Shown here piece after piece: positions 63,175 to 64,000 of a stretch of DNA of 64,000 nt; position 1 is the first letter of the stretch; the number at the start of each line of letters is the position of its first letter. The stretch is from contig NZ_CP124576.1 in assembly GCF_000281715.2 (NCBI RefSeq), positions 1,619,501 to 1,683,500 of the forward strand. The letters run 5' to 3'. The notes under the pieces are model-generated. The model had not been told where the DNA came from. It was given only the letters and a program-made list of their open reading frames with translations, and did not search any database. Source of the DNA: Sphingobium sp. AP49 (lineage in GTDB: Bacteria > Pseudomonadota > Alphaproteobacteria > Sphingomonadales > Sphingomonadaceae). The translations under genes were made by a program, and so were the position numbers.

Positions 63175-64000
63175 GTGACCAAATCGCGCATCGACAGCGC
63201 TGCGGCCATCAGCGTGATGGACCTGTTCACCATCGGCATCGGTCCGTCCAGCTCGCATACGGTGGGGCCGATGCGCGCGGCCCTGATGTTCATGGACACG
63301 CTGCCCGCCTGTCCGGTACGGGTGCAGTGCGAGCTTTATGGGTCGCTGGCGCTCACCGGTCGAGGCCACGCCACCGACAGCGCGATCCTGCTCGGCCTGT
63401 CTGGCCATCGCCCCGAAAGCGTCGATCCCGATGCCATTTCGACTATCCTTCAGGCGATCCGCGACGAGGGCCGGATTCGCGCCGGCAGCGCTCCTCGCGA
63501 CTGGGTGCCGTTCGAGGAGGCTCGCGATCTTATCTTCCGCATGGGCGAATTTCTGGAGGCGCATAGCAATGGCATGCGCTTTTCGGCCTGGCTGCCGGGG
63601 CGCGACGAGCCGCTGGTGCGCGACTATTATTCGATTGGCGGCGGCGCGGTGCTGCCCGGCGCCATCCCCGCTGACGATGAGGAAATTCCGCTCGGCCATA
63701 ATGTGGTCCAGCCCTTTCCCTTCTCCTCGGGCGCTGAACTGCTGGCGCAGGGGGAGGCGACCGGGCTCAGCATCGCGACGCTGGTGTTGCGTAACGAGGG
63801 CGCCTGGCGCGCGCAGGGTGAGACAGAAGCCTTTCTCGACAGCGTGATCGACGCCATGTCCGCCTCGATCGACCGGGGCATGAAGGAAGAGGGGTTGTTG
63901 CCCGGCGGGCTCAAGGTGCGTCGCCGCGCCAAGGCGATCCACAATCGGCTGCGGTTGCAGGGGGCGGGGATCGGCCCGGCCCAGATATTTGAATGGGTCA
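63175..64000 (+). CDS. sdaA: L-serine ammonia-lyase (iron-sulfur type), partial
   Basis: At least 275 residues from GTG 63175, one base after the tamB stop, and still open at the window end. MDLFTIGIGPSSSHTVGPMRAA, near residue 15, is the signature of the serine dehydratase beta domain; GSLALTGRGHATDSAILLGLSG and YYSIGGGAVL follow. The alpha domain with its cluster cysteines starts near the edge. It deaminates L-serine to pyruvate. Its placement right after tamB suggests read-through. Confidence 0.93.
   Translation, partial: MTKSRIDSAAAISVMDLFTIGIGPSSSHTVGPMRAALMFMDTLPACPVRVQCELYGSLALTGRGHATDSAILLGLSGHRPESVDPDAISTILQAIRDEGRIRAGSAPRDWVPFEEARDLIFRMGEFLEAHSNGMRFSAWLPGRDEPLVRDYYSIGGGAVLPGAIPADDEEIPLGHNVVQPFPFSSGAELLAQGEATGLSIATLVLRNEGAWRAQGETEAFLDSVIDAMSASIDRGMKEEGLLPGGLKVRRRAKAIHNRLRLQGAGIGPAQIFEWV

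Overview
The window is a high-GC alphaproteobacterial chromosome segment that most resembles a sphingomonad (Sphingomonadaceae, perhaps Sphingobium-like). The inference rests on gene content: a GTA-type head-tail cluster, TrcR (DUF1013), a one-cysteine DksA, DUF1192/DUF465/DUF1465 proteins, a large TonB-dependent receptor and a PEP-CTERM-like protein. No rRNA, tRNA, CRISPR array, integrase or IS element was recognised. All calls come from reading the sequence and recalling families; no database search was run.

Region 1 (1-15465) is a phage head/tail cluster in the order of alphaproteobacterial gene transfer agents: end of a prohead protease, major capsid, head-tail connector, DUF3168, tail tube, two tail chaperones, short tape measure, DUF2460 distal tail, DUF2163 hub, NlpC/P60 hydrolase, gp15-like baseplate protein, DUF2793. 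Most genes overlap by 4 bp. Departures from the standard cluster include a HicB/HicA-type pair, a reverse-strand PhyH-like dioxygenase and a membrane protein between protease and capsid. A self-cleaving (S74) tail fibre lies between capsid and connector, and a reverse-strand secreted protein lies between gp8 and gp9. A roughly 570-residue domain is fused in front of DUF2460, while the gp15-like protein appears to lack its usual TIM-barrel domain.

Region 2 (15647-24629) carries envelope and stress genes: an OmpA-type porin with a 21-proline linker, Cu/Zn superoxide dismutase, ThpR, a DUF1254/DUF1214 protein, a BI-1 membrane protein, a glutathione transferase, a secreted protein of unknown function and a lipase-like hydrolase. 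Region 3 (24943-36974) holds clpA, a quinone oxidoreductase, a low-GC orphan, a metallophosphoesterase/glycosyltransferase pair that fits PlcP-Agt lipid remodelling, trcR, an acyl-CoA ligase, msrA, a Sua5-type enzyme and a DUF815 ATPase.

Region 4 (37015-52761) is mostly on the minus strand: a PQQ-type sugar dehydrogenase, argC with an NlpC/P60 protein and a MarR regulator, an M17 aminopeptidase, rimO, a TonB receptor, and the run serS-surE-nlpD-potassium channel. Region 5 (52853-64000) has a host-attachment protein, a poly-serine PEP-CTERM-like protein, dksA, a PilZ protein, two DUF465 proteins, DUF1465, the tamA-tamB pair and the start of an L-serine ammonia-lyase that runs off the window.
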